The position numbers and the translations under genes were made by a program. This document shows, piece by piece, positions 7,623 to 13,603 of a stretch of 32,491 nucleotides of DNA. The first letter of the stretch is position 1. Every line of letters begins with the position of its first letter. This DNA is from Rheinheimera sp. 1928-s (GTDB lineage Bacteria; Pseudomonadota; Gammaproteobacteria; Enterobacterales; Alteromonadaceae), in contig NZ_JARIXP010000010.1 of the NCBI RefSeq assembly GCF_029269265.1, positions 11,665-44,155 on the forward strand, written 5' to 3'. Under the pieces are notes generated by a model. That model made no database searches, had not been told where the DNA came from, and saw only the letters and a program-made list of their open reading frames with translations.

Positions 7623-7991
7623 TCAGCGGCTTCGTAATGCGTGTATCAGCTCAAGCTGAGTCATAGATGAACTGCCACTAATATGCTTTTTTCTGGCTTT
7701 TTTGCGCAGCACGTCAATGGGCTGCTGCTCCAATGCAGTGGGTTCAGCCAAAGCATGCGTATTTTTTACCGCATTTTTGGCTGAGTCTTTGCGCACTGTT
7801 TTTTTCTGCCATTCAGAAGTTGCAGTCCCCTCATTTGTGAGGTCATCAGCACCGGATTGTTTATTCTTCCCGGTCCGGGCTATATGCTCAGTTTTTTTAT
7901 GTGAAACGGCTGCTTCCTCATCACTATCTTCTATGTATTTTGCTTTTCTTCGTTGCTCTTTGGTGTATTTATTTTCGCTTCCGATGGCCAT
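7623..7991 (-). CDS. Small basic protein with C-terminal Rho-N/SAP-like motif
   Basis: The 122-residue, lysine-rich, mostly disordered protein begins with a K-Y-T-x-x-Q-R-R-x-A-x-x-I-E-x-S segment. I recognise this as similar to small proteins often labelled plasmid stabilisation protein, a label with little functional support. The end (about 92-122) has an L-R-K-K-A-R-K-x-x-I-x-G-x-S-x-M-x-x-x-E-L-I-x-A-L pattern resembling the Rho N-terminal or SAP-like nucleic-acid-binding helix-loop-helix. It probably binds DNA or RNA, but that is inference. GGGGG lies 5 nt before the ATG at 7989-7991; a GTG one codon upstream is possible. It sits between the two near-identical Crp/Fnr genes, transcribed the opposite way, with the DUF4142 gene upstream on the same strand. 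Confidence 0.65.
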   Translation of the reverse strand: MAIGSENKYTKEQRRKAKYIEDSDEEAAVSHKKTEHIARTGKNKQSGADDLTNEGTATSEWQKKTVRKDSAKNAVKNTHALAEPTALEQQPIDVLRKKARKKHISGSSSMTQLELIHALRSR

Positions 7992-8096
7992 CACATCCCC
8001 CTACGCACTCAGCTGTCCGCTTCAACACGGATTCAGTTTAACAATGATAAGACATCACCTGCCAACAGCTCTGGCTGCCAGCAGGAATGCTTGTAG

Positions 8097-8615
8097 TTAT
8101 TCCTTGTCGTGTGTCGCGGCCAACTCTTTCGCCATTTTTAAATGATTTTGGAATTTAGGTAAGGTTTTAGTCGCGAAGGCTGCAATCTCAGCATCATCCG
8201 AGAGCGTGGCTCGCTGGAATAATTCGATAGTGTCTTCGTGTGCCTTGACCTGATTCTTTGCATAAGCTTTATCGAAGGATTCACCATCACGCTGTTCCAA
8301 CATGAATTTTTTCGCTTTGTTGGTCAGTTCCGCCTCATCAGATACCTCCAGGTTTTTCCGGCTTGCAATACCTGCGAGTTCGGCGTTAGCAGCTGAATGA
8401 TCAGCAATCATTTTTGTGGCGAAAGCTTTGATATCAGCAGAGCTTGATTTCTGTTGCGCCATTTTTGCGCTCTCTACTTCTGCAATACCTTTTGCAGATA
8501 CTTCTTCGACAAAGTCGTCGGCATCGATTTTATCTGCTGCAAAGGCCAGGCTTGATGCTGCACCTAAGATACATACCAGAGCGCCAGTGGATAGAATTCT
8601 TTTCATGTTCATCAT
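8097..8615 (-). CDS. DUF4142 periplasmic protein
   Basis: The 172-residue product starts with a cleavable signal peptide (MKRILSTGALVCILGAASS then LAFA-A). The mature part is helical, with the DUF4142 pattern: D-F-V-E-x-x-S near the start, an A-K-x-A-Q-x-K-S-S-S-x-x-I-K-x-F-A-x-x-M-x-x-D-H segment (about 53-78), and F-D-x-A-Y-x-x-x-Q-V-x-x-H-E later. DUF4142 belongs to the ferritin-like fold but usually lacks a full diiron site; its function is unknown, and it is commonly found with stress genes such as CsbD and BON proteins. GAGG is 6 nt before the ATG at 8613-8615. The frame stays open to 8744, but that extension has no family character. It ends 105 bp before the Rho-N-like gene. Confidence 0.85.
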   Translation of the reverse strand: MMNMKRILSTGALVCILGAASSLAFAADKIDADDFVEEVSAKGIAEVESAKMAQQKSSSADIKAFATKMIADHSAANAELAGIASRKNLEVSDEAELTNKAKKFMLEQRDGESFDKAYAKNQVKAHEDTIELFQRATLSDDAEIAAFATKTLPKFQNHLKMAKELAATHDKE

Positions 8616-8722
8616 GGAATACCTCATTGGATTGATTTTGAATTCAAACAGATAAATCGGTGCCCGTTTAGCAGCCTCATGACTTACCTGCCGCCAATCG
8701 ATAGTGGCGAATAAAAATGCAC

Positions 8723-8743
8723 TGTTCGGTATGGTATCGAACA
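8723..8743. promoter_or_regulatory. TGTTCG-N9-CGAACA inverted repeat upstream of DUF4142 gene
   Basis: Perfect 6-bp arms are separated by nine bases, with half-site centres 15 bp apart. It lies 108-128 bp upstream of the DUF4142 start codon. It could be an operator for a dimeric regulator, but no -10/-35 context was identified. Confidence 0.35.
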
Positions 8744-8857
8744 CAGAAAGGTAAAAACCGCAGCATCTGAAGTGATGCAGAGCTGCTTGTTTTTCCTGAT
8801 GATAAAATCCAACTTAACTAGTTGGATCCAAACTAATTTCATTAAAACAGAATTCTC

Positions 8858-8873
8858 TGTACGGCGGCGTACA
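8858..8873. promoter_or_regulatory. TGTAC-N6-GTACA dyad, putative Crp/Fnr-family operator (copy 2)
   Basis: Arms TGTACG and CGTACA surround GCGG. It begins 87 bp before the ATG of the second Crp/Fnr gene. The arms match copy 1 exactly although the central four bases differ at the first and fourth positions, the pattern expected of a protein-binding site under selection. By eye no third site occurs in the window. Confidence 0.6.
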
Positions 8874-8944
8874 GACTTCAGGTAAATAACAGCTGATGCT
8901 AATGCTGGTCAATGTCGACCCTAAGTCTATACATGGAGTTTTGG

Positions 8945-9673
8945 ATGCCTCATTTAAAAGGCCCACAGCAGAATCATCTGCTGGCTGCCCTGCCTGCCGA
9001 TGTTCAGGAAAGATTGTATCCGCATATGGAGTTTGTCGAATTACCTCTTGGCAAAGTGTTGTATGAATCCGGTGATACCCTGCGTTATGTCTACTTCCCT
9101 ACTAATTCCATCGTCTCTTTGTTGTATGTGATGGAAAGTGGTGCTTCCGCAGAAATATCCGTCGTCGGCAAAGAAGGCCTGATAGGCGTCGCATTGTTTA
9201 TGGGCGGTGACAGTACGACCAGCAGAGCCATAGTACAAAGTGCTGGCCAGGCCTATCGTTTATTGGCGCAACGCGTAAAAGATGAATTTCATCGCCATGG
9301 CGCTCTGCTGCACACCTTTTTGAAGTACACCCAAGCCCTCATCACTCAAATGGCACAAACGGCCGTTTGTAACCGCCATCATTCTATTGACCAGCAATTG
9401 TGTCGCTGGTTGTTATTGTCGCTGGACCGGCTGGAAAGCAATGAACTGAGAATGACGCAGGAGCTGATTGCCAATATGCTGGGGGTGCGCCGTGAAGGAG
9501 TTACAGATGCGGCAGGTCGTTTACAGCGCTTAGGAGTGATTGAATACCACAGAGGCCATATTCAGGTGCTAAATCGCGCCAAACTTGAAAGCTTAAGTTG
9601 TGAATGTTACGCCGTTGTGCGTAAAGAGTCAGACCGTCTATTACCATGGGCCAAAAACACAGCGAAAGTGTAA
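8945..9673 (+). CDS. Crp/Fnr-family transcriptional regulator, paralogue 2
   Basis: The 242-residue protein is about 93% identical to paralogue 1 (about 16 differences counted by eye). It has the same effector domain, dimerisation helix with VCNRHHS, identical winged-helix segment GVRREGVTDAAGRL and identical C-x-C-Y motif at Cys219/Cys221. Differences cluster in the effector-side surface (for example A7P, L25Y, C30F, N76K, G108A) and in a short stretch before the DNA-binding domain, where G-N-K-L-V-M becomes S-N-E-L-R-M. The two may therefore read the same operators under different signals. The start is the ATG at 8945, with TGGAG 6 nt upstream as in copy 1. The duplicated unit includes about 90 bp of leader. 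Confidence 0.92.
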   Translation: MPHLKGPQQNHLLAALPADVQERLYPHMEFVELPLGKVLYESGDTLRYVYFPTNSIVSLLYVMESGASAEISVVGKEGLIGVALFMGGDSTTSRAIVQSAGQAYRLLAQRVKDEFHRHGALLHTFLKYTQALITQMAQTAVCNRHHSIDQQLCRWLLLSLDRLESNELRMTQELIANMLGVRREGVTDAAGRLQRLGVIEYHRGHIQVLNRAKLESLSCECYAVVRKESDRLLPWAKNTAKV

Positions 9674-10071
9674 AGTCCTCTGCAGAATGAACCCATCAGC
9701 CAGTAACTGCTGTCGCTGTCTGATGTTTCTTTATGACCCGCTTTAACCGATTGCGAAGTTTCTGCATCAAAGCAGGGCTTAAACACAGGCTGTTTTTGTC
9801 TGTCCGCAAGGTGGTTACTTTTATCACTGGCGAAACTGCGGCTTGTTTCTTCACCTGCTCTCTTCCTTCTGTCAATTTTAGCCTCCGCCTTTTGCTGCAT
9901 CACAGTTGCCATCTGCTGAAATGGATCAACCAAAAATACAGCCTGACACAATGCCGAAACCAGCTTCTGTGCGTCAGCGCTCTGACACTGGAGTTTGGTG
10001 CTGTGGCGAACAGAAATCTGTAGTTGAATCAAACAGACTGATGTTTAGTACTCTTCAACAAGGCGCGATCG
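9674..10071. other. 398-bp intergenic region before the third Crp/Fnr gene
   Basis: I see no gene I can support. An open frame exists on each strand, but neither has a convincing ribosome site or recognisable family; the minus-strand one runs antisense into the end of the Crp/Fnr gene. The TGTAC-N6-GTACA dyad seen before paralogues 1 and 2 is absent here, so the third regulator is probably controlled differently. Confidence 0.5.
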
Positions 10072-10803
10072 ATGCATACAGTCCTACCGCAAAACAAACT
10101 TTTGCAACAACTGTCTGACGAGGAACAACAAGCGATCATGCGGCACAGTAAAACCATCGATATGGAATTTGGTCAGCTGTTATGTGAAGAAGGAAAAAAC
10201 TGCGGTTATGTTTATTTTCCTTTGTCGGGTTTTATCTCCATTCTGACCTCAATGCAACACAACCAGGGGTTAGAAGTAGGTTTAATCGGTAATGAAGGCA
10301 TGCTTGGCGCTTTATCCTGTGTCGGCGTGCACACGTCGCCTGTACAGGCTGTAGTTCAGGGGAACGGCACGGCCTTGCAGATTGAAACCGAAGTTTTTGC
10401 CACAGAATTGAAGCACAGCCCTAAGTTACAACAGCTGTTGCAGCACTATCTGGCATTTTATGTGGTTCAGTTGACCCGTTTAGTCTGTTGCAATCATTAC
10501 CACGAGACAGAACCCCGTTTAGCCCGCTGGCTGCTCATGACCCATGACAGAGCTGGCGGCGATCAGTTTTTTCTGACCCATCAGTATTTAGCGTCGATGT
10601 TAGGGGTCAGACGCAGCAGTGTGACCGAAGCTGCGGGTTCCTTGTTGCAAAAAAAAATCATTGATTATCACAGAGGCCAGATTCACATTCTAAATCGCGC
10701 TGCGCTGGAGAAAGCTTGCTGCAGCTGTTACCGCGATTTGCTCGACAAGCAGCAGCTTTTTTTACCTGACTTACCCTATCCAAACACTGGCTTTGTTCGT
10801 TGA
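10072..10803 (+). CDS. Crp/Fnr-family transcriptional regulator, divergent third paralogue
   Basis: The 243-residue protein has the same layout as its neighbours: effector domain (about 15-115, with FPLSGFISIL and GNEGMLGAL), a dimerisation helix containing CCNHYHETEPRLARWLL, and a winged helix (about 165-205) with MLGVRRSSVTEAAGSLL. A C-S-C-Y motif (Cys217, Cys219) follows. It is clearly homologous to paralogues 1 and 2 but only distantly. The recognition helix differs (S-S in place of E-G, E for D), so it may bind a different sequence. AAGG lies 8 nt before the ATG. There is extra cysteine content at 139-140 and 216-219, which makes redox or metal sensing conceivable but unproven. Confidence 0.9.
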   Translation: MHTVLPQNKLLQQLSDEEQQAIMRHSKTIDMEFGQLLCEEGKNCGYVYFPLSGFISILTSMQHNQGLEVGLIGNEGMLGALSCVGVHTSPVQAVVQGNGTALQIETEVFATELKHSPKLQQLLQHYLAFYVVQLTRLVCCNHYHETEPRLARWLLMTHDRAGGDQFFLTHQYLASMLGVRRSSVTEAAGSLLQKKIIDYHRGQIHILNRAALEKACCSCYRDLLDKQQLFLPDLPYPNTGFVR

Positions 10804-10822
10804 CGAACGGAACCAGGTGTTT
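10782..10822. terminator. Weak hairpin at the end of the third Crp/Fnr gene
   Basis: GTTCGT and ACGAAC form an inner 6-bp stem, with an outer AAACAC/GTGTTT pairing interrupted by a bulge and an unpaired segment. It overlaps the stop codon, and only three T residues follow. It may protect the 3' end rather than terminate. Confidence 0.3.
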
Positions 10823-10896
10823 GAACGGGGCAGACTCGGGGTCCGGTATGATGCCGCTGCGCCGGCAGCTCAGGCGAAAGCCTCAAGGAGTTCTCA

Positions 10897-11310
10897 GTGA
10901 ATTACAACGATAAAGACCAATATGGCATTTATAAAACCAGTAGCCTGCTTGAAAACGGCAATCAAGGCCCAGGCCCAAGCCTGATGGGTGCCGAAACCCT
11001 GATAGGTAATGATGTCTACAATCACCATGAAGAAAAAGTGGGTGATATCAAAGAAATCATGTTGGATATGAACGCAGGCAAAGTCAGTTATGCCGTATTG
11101 TCCTTCGGCTCTTTTTTAGGCATGGGTGAAAAACTATTTGCAGTGCCGTGGAGTGCACTGATCCTGGATACCGAAAACAAAAGATTTAAACTGGATATCG
11201 ATAAAGACAGGTTAGATAACGCACCAGGCTTTGATAAAGATAACTGGCCTGATATGGCAGACACTGCATGGCGTGAACTGATCCATAGCTACTACGACAG
11301 AACGAACTGA
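10897..11310 (+). CDS. PRC-barrel domain protein
   Basis: The 137-residue soluble protein has a PRC-barrel at about residues 30-105. It begins with the segment ETLIGNDVYNHHEEKVGDI and continues with D-x-x-x-G-K-V-S-Y-A-V-L-S-F-G-S, then a short strand with F-A-V-P-W. An acidic/aromatic tail (about 108-137) has D-N-W-P-D-M, common in stress-associated PRC-barrel proteins. The domain is a small beta-barrel used in RNA processing and photosynthetic reaction centres; in stand-alone proteins such as this the function is unknown. The start is GTG at 10897, supported by AAGGAG 6 nt upstream. A strong intrinsic terminator follows, so the gene is probably monocistronic. Confidence 0.85.
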   Translation: MNYNDKDQYGIYKTSSLLENGNQGPGPSLMGAETLIGNDVYNHHEEKVGDIKEIMLDMNAGKVSYAVLSFGSFLGMGEKLFAVPWSALILDTENKRFKLDIDKDRLDNAPGFDKDNWPDMADTAWRELIHSYYDRTN

Positions 11311-11354
11311 TGAAGCAGCGCTTGATTAACGCGTAAAAGTTGTATTGCCGAGCT

Positions 11355-11383
11355 AAGCCCTGAACCCTATTTCAGGGCTTTTT
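11355..11383 (+). terminator. Intrinsic terminator after the PRC-barrel gene
   Basis: AAGCCCTGAA pairs with TTTCAGGGCTT over about ten base pairs around a short loop, followed by five T residues. It is a classic Rho-independent terminator 45 bp after the stop codon. Confidence 0.88.
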
Positions 11384-11463
11384 CATTATAAGTACGCCAA
11401 CGCACAGACCGCTAAAAAGGCTTCGCTCAAAGTAGGCTTTTCCTTAAATATATGGAGTAATTC

Positions 11464-11610
11464 ATGTTAGAAACTATTGTTGCGGTGCTGGTGATCTTAT
11501 GGCTTTTGGGCATGGTCTCATCCTATTCGTTAGGTGGCGCTCTGCACCTGCTGCTGGTCGTTGCTCTGGTGCTTTTTGTATTGCGTTTGGTGCAAAGACG
11601 TCGTCTCTAA
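11464..11610 (+). CDS. Lmo0937-family small membrane protein (48 aa)
   Basis: This 48-residue product is short but convincing. It starts MLETIVAVLVILWLLGMVSS, has a Y-S-L-G-G turn at 21-25, a second hydrophobic helix (about 26-43) and a basic tail R-L-V-Q-R-R-R-L. That is the layout of the Lmo0937/DUF5670 family of two-helix membrane peptides, usually next to stress genes. GGAG lies 6 nt before the ATG. The BON lipoprotein gene starts 103 bp downstream in the same direction and may share a transcript. Its function is unknown; positive-inside reasoning puts both ends in the cytoplasm. Confidence 0.82.
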   Translation: MLETIVAVLVILWLLGMVSSYSLGGALHLLLVVALVLFVLRLVQRRRL

Positions 11611-11713
11611 CCACAGAACTTCGGCATTACCCTACTGTTTTATTGACTCAGGTTACTCAGTGAACCAGCCCAGTCCCGGGCCTGTCCACAGTGATCTTTA
11701 TTGGAGAATACCT

Positions 11714-12025
11714 ATGACTATTAAACCATTGCTGCTGGCTACCTTGTTGGCAGTGACTGTACTTGGCAGCGTGAGCTGCGCGTCTACCCGTACCTCGGAA
11801 GGCACAGGCGAATATGTTGATGACACTGTGATCACCACTAAAGTAAAAGCCGCATTTTTAGGCGAAAAAGGCTTAAAAGTCGCGGAAATTAATGTAGAAA
11901 CCTTTAAAGGCGTGGTGCAATTAAGTGGTTTTATTAACTCGCGTGCTGACGCGGACAGAGCTATTACTCTGGCCCGTGGCGTCTCTGGCGTGGTGTCGGT
12001 GAAAGATGATATGCGTATTAAATAA
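11714..12025 (+). CDS. Single-BON-domain lipoprotein or secreted protein
   Basis: The 103-residue product has a hydrophobic export signal (about 1-21) ending at Cys22 in S-V-S-C. This is an atypical lipobox because serine replaces the usual leucine at -3, so lipidation is likely but not certain. One BON domain follows (about 35-103) with D-D-T-V-I-T-T-K-V-K-A-A-F, G-V-V-Q-L-S-G-F and the ending V-x-S-V-K-D-D-M-R-I-K. This is the arrangement of YraP/DolP-like or OsmY-like small envelope stress proteins, but with one domain instead of two. The frame is open far upstream; GGAG is 7 nt before the ATG at 11714, so I start there. Confidence 0.85.
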   Translation: MTIKPLLLATLLAVTVLGSVSCASTRTSEGTGEYVDDTVITTKVKAAFLGEKGLKVAEINVETFKGVVQLSGFINSRADADRAITLARGVSGVVSVKDDMRIK

Positions 12026-12098
12026 GCCTTTTCTTACTTTAGCGCGGTAACGCACTGAAGTGCGCTTTGATTCCTCCTACTTTAGTTAAGCGTCACCC

Positions 12099-12133
12099 CC
12101 TGCATGCTTTGCACTTTCGCTGAAGCATGCAGG
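12099..12133 (+). repeat. Perfect 11-bp inverted repeat in the leader of the CsbD-like gene
   Basis: CCTGCATGCTT and AAGCATGCAGG pair perfectly around a 13-base loop, ending 2 bp before the AAGGAG ribosome site of the CsbD-like gene. There is no T tract, so it is not a terminator. It could stabilise the mRNA, hold back ribosome access, or be a DNA operator. Confidence 0.75.
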
Positions 12134-12148
12134 TCAAGGAGAATACTA

Positions 12149-12496
12149 ATGACTACATCTAAAGATAAAACAGCAAAGATCAGTCCTATTATTGCCGGCA
12201 CACCTATGACTACGACCACAACAACAAAAGATCCAAAAACAACTAAAGCGTCAATAGCTGCAACCACACAAAAAAGCCAGGGCCTGACCAGCCCACAGCA
12301 AAACAAAACAACAGACGATGCCTGGAAAAAGCGTGTAGGCGCAGCCCATAAAGTATGGAGCAAACTGTCTGAAAGCGAGCTGAAAAAATCAGCAGGCGAA
12401 CCGGCGAAATTAGCAGAGCTGGTGCAACTGCGTTACTCCATCAGCCGGCCGGATGCCGATAAGCAAGTAAAGAACTTTATCGATAATCGCAGCTAA
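12149..12496 (+). CDS. CsbD/YjbJ-like stress protein with threonine-rich N-terminus
   Basis: The 115-residue product has a low-complexity N-terminal half (about 1-55) dominated by Thr, Lys, Ser and Gln, including six consecutive threonines. The C-terminal half (about 64-112) matches the CsbD/YjbJ pattern: V-W-S-K-L-S-E-S-E-L, then a G-E-P-A-K-L-A-E-L-V segment and Y-S-I-S-R-P-D-A-D-K-Q-V. The same pattern occurs in the 89-residue protein encoded at 3685-3954, so the two are distant paralogues. AAGGAG is 7 nt before the ATG at 12149. The long perfect hairpin just upstream suggests post-transcriptional control. The periplasmic triple-BON gene follows after 19 bp, so they likely form one operon. 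Confidence 0.72.
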   Translation: MTTSKDKTAKISPIIAGTPMTTTTTTKDPKTTKASIAATTQKSQGLTSPQQNKTTDDAWKKRVGAAHKVWSKLSESELKKSAGEPAKLAELVQLRYSISRPDADKQVKNFIDNRS

Positions 12497-12515
12497 TGAA
12501 GCCAAGGAGAGCAAC

Positions 12516-13328
12516 ATGAAATTGATCCAAAAACCACATTCAGTTGCACTGGTGCTGATGTTAACCAGTTTGTCAGCCCCAGTGATGGCGCAAGGCAATA
12601 AAGCCAATCAGGATGTGCTTGATGCCAGACTGGAAAGCCAGATATTGACTACTTATCAGCTGAGCCCTTATTTACGCCACGATAACATCAGTGTCGCAGT
12701 GAAAGATGGGAAAGCCACTATCACTGGCAAAGTAGAAAGCGATGTCAATAAAGATCTGGCCACTGAAATTGCCCAAGGCGTAAAAGGCGTCAGTGATGTT
12801 GATAACAAGATGATCACCGAAGAAAACTACCAGACACCAGTGCGCACAGGCGAGTCAAGTTACGCCGAAATTATTGATGATGCCAGCGTCACCGCAGCAG
12901 TGAAATCTAAATTGATGTGGAGCCGTTATGTCGACAGCGGTAACACCAAAATCACCACCAAAAAAGGTATGGTGACGTTAACCGGAACAGCTGAAACGAA
13001 AGAAGCTATGGAACTGGCGGGTAATTTAGCCATGACCACCCGCGGCGTTATGTCGGTGGACAATAAACTGACGGTAGAAGCAAACCCGGATAACAAATCC
13101 AAACCAGGTACTGTGATGGCAGACAGCTGGATCACGACCAAGGTTAAATCCACGTTTATGTATTCGCGTAATGTCGATGGTTCAGACATTGCGGTAAACA
13201 CCACCAAAGGTGTGGTTACTCTTGAAGGCCTGGTTGACAGTGGCTCTGAAAAAGCTCTTGCCGTGCAACTGGCTGAAAATATCAAAGGTGTGCAAAGCGT
13301 AAGGGCAGGCAGTTTAACCTTTAAATAA
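12516..13328 (+). CDS. Periplasmic triple-BON-domain protein (OsmY-like)
   Basis: The 270-residue exported protein has a signal peptide ending A-P-V-M-A-Q (cleavage near residue 25). Three BON domains follow at about 32-100, 116-184 and 200-268, each with the G-x-[AV]-T-[IL]-[TE]-G strand (GKATITGKV, GMVTLTGTA, GVVTLEGLV) and a closing G-V-x-S/D-V segment. OsmY has two such domains and is a periplasmic osmotic-stress protein with chaperone activity reported for outer-membrane proteins; a similar envelope role is likely here. Domains 2 and 3 share W/Y-S-R-x-V-D-x-x, suggesting internal duplication. AAGGAG is 7 nt before the ATG. It lies 19 bp after the CsbD-like gene and is closed by a strong terminator at 13398-13440. 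Confidence 0.88.
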   Translation: MKLIQKPHSVALVLMLTSLSAPVMAQGNKANQDVLDARLESQILTTYQLSPYLRHDNISVAVKDGKATITGKVESDVNKDLATEIAQGVKGVSDVDNKMITEENYQTPVRTGESSYAEIIDDASVTAAVKSKLMWSRYVDSGNTKITTKKGMVTLTGTAETKEAMELAGNLAMTTRGVMSVDNKLTVEANPDNKSKPGTVMADSWITTKVKSTFMYSRNVDGSDIAVNTTKGVVTLEGLVDSGSEKALAVQLAENIKGVQSVRAGSLTFK

Positions 13329-13397
13329 CGTGTTTTAAGTTACGATTTTGCGGTTACAGCTGCTGATATGGCCCAAAGCAGCACCTGTGACAGCATG

Positions 13398-13440
13398 AAT
13401 TAGCTAGTACTCTAATCCAGGTATTAGCTAATTTTTTTTT
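13398..13440 (+). terminator. Intrinsic terminator after the OsmY-like gene
   Basis: AATTAGCTA and TAGCTAATT form a perfect 9-bp stem around an 18-base loop, followed by an uninterrupted run of T residues. It closes the stress operon 69 bp after the stop codon and separates it from the antiporter operon. Confidence 0.78.
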
Positions 13441-13603
13441 GATTTTTTCCTCGTCAAACCTCCTCTTTCGCATTTATCCAACAGATCCGAATAAAAATCA
13501 ACCAACTAACCCAATAAAGACTTCAGCCGAACTGGAAAGCCACAGCTAATTGCTGCAGTATAAAAGCCATCATTTGCTTAACTCTGTATAAAGGGAAGCT
13601 ACA

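Larger units (their letters stand above)
8616..8944. other. Divergent regulatory region between DUF4142 gene and second Crp/Fnr gene
   Basis: No gene is supported here. The region holds the TGTTCG-N9-CGAACA inverted repeat at 8723-8743, a 10-bp palindrome TTGGATCCAA at 8822-8831, the TGTAC-N6-GTACA dyad at 8858-8873, and the leader of the second Crp/Fnr gene, which resembles the leader of the first copy from the dyad to the start codon. Confidence 0.6.

Noticed and set aside
8822-8831. TTGGATCCAA palindrome as an operator
   Set aside because: Short palindromes of this size arise by chance; it has no second copy in front of the paralogous gene.
9733-10023. 96-codon plus-strand open frame in the same intergenic region
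   Set aside because: Cysteine- and leucine-rich product without family likeness; most likely a chance frame.
9607-10032. 141-codon minus-strand open frame before the third Crp/Fnr gene
   Set aside because: Its end runs antisense into Crp/Fnr paralogue 2, it lacks a good ribosome site, and I could not match the product. A short stretch vaguely like a phasin was not enough to call a gene or a pseudogene.
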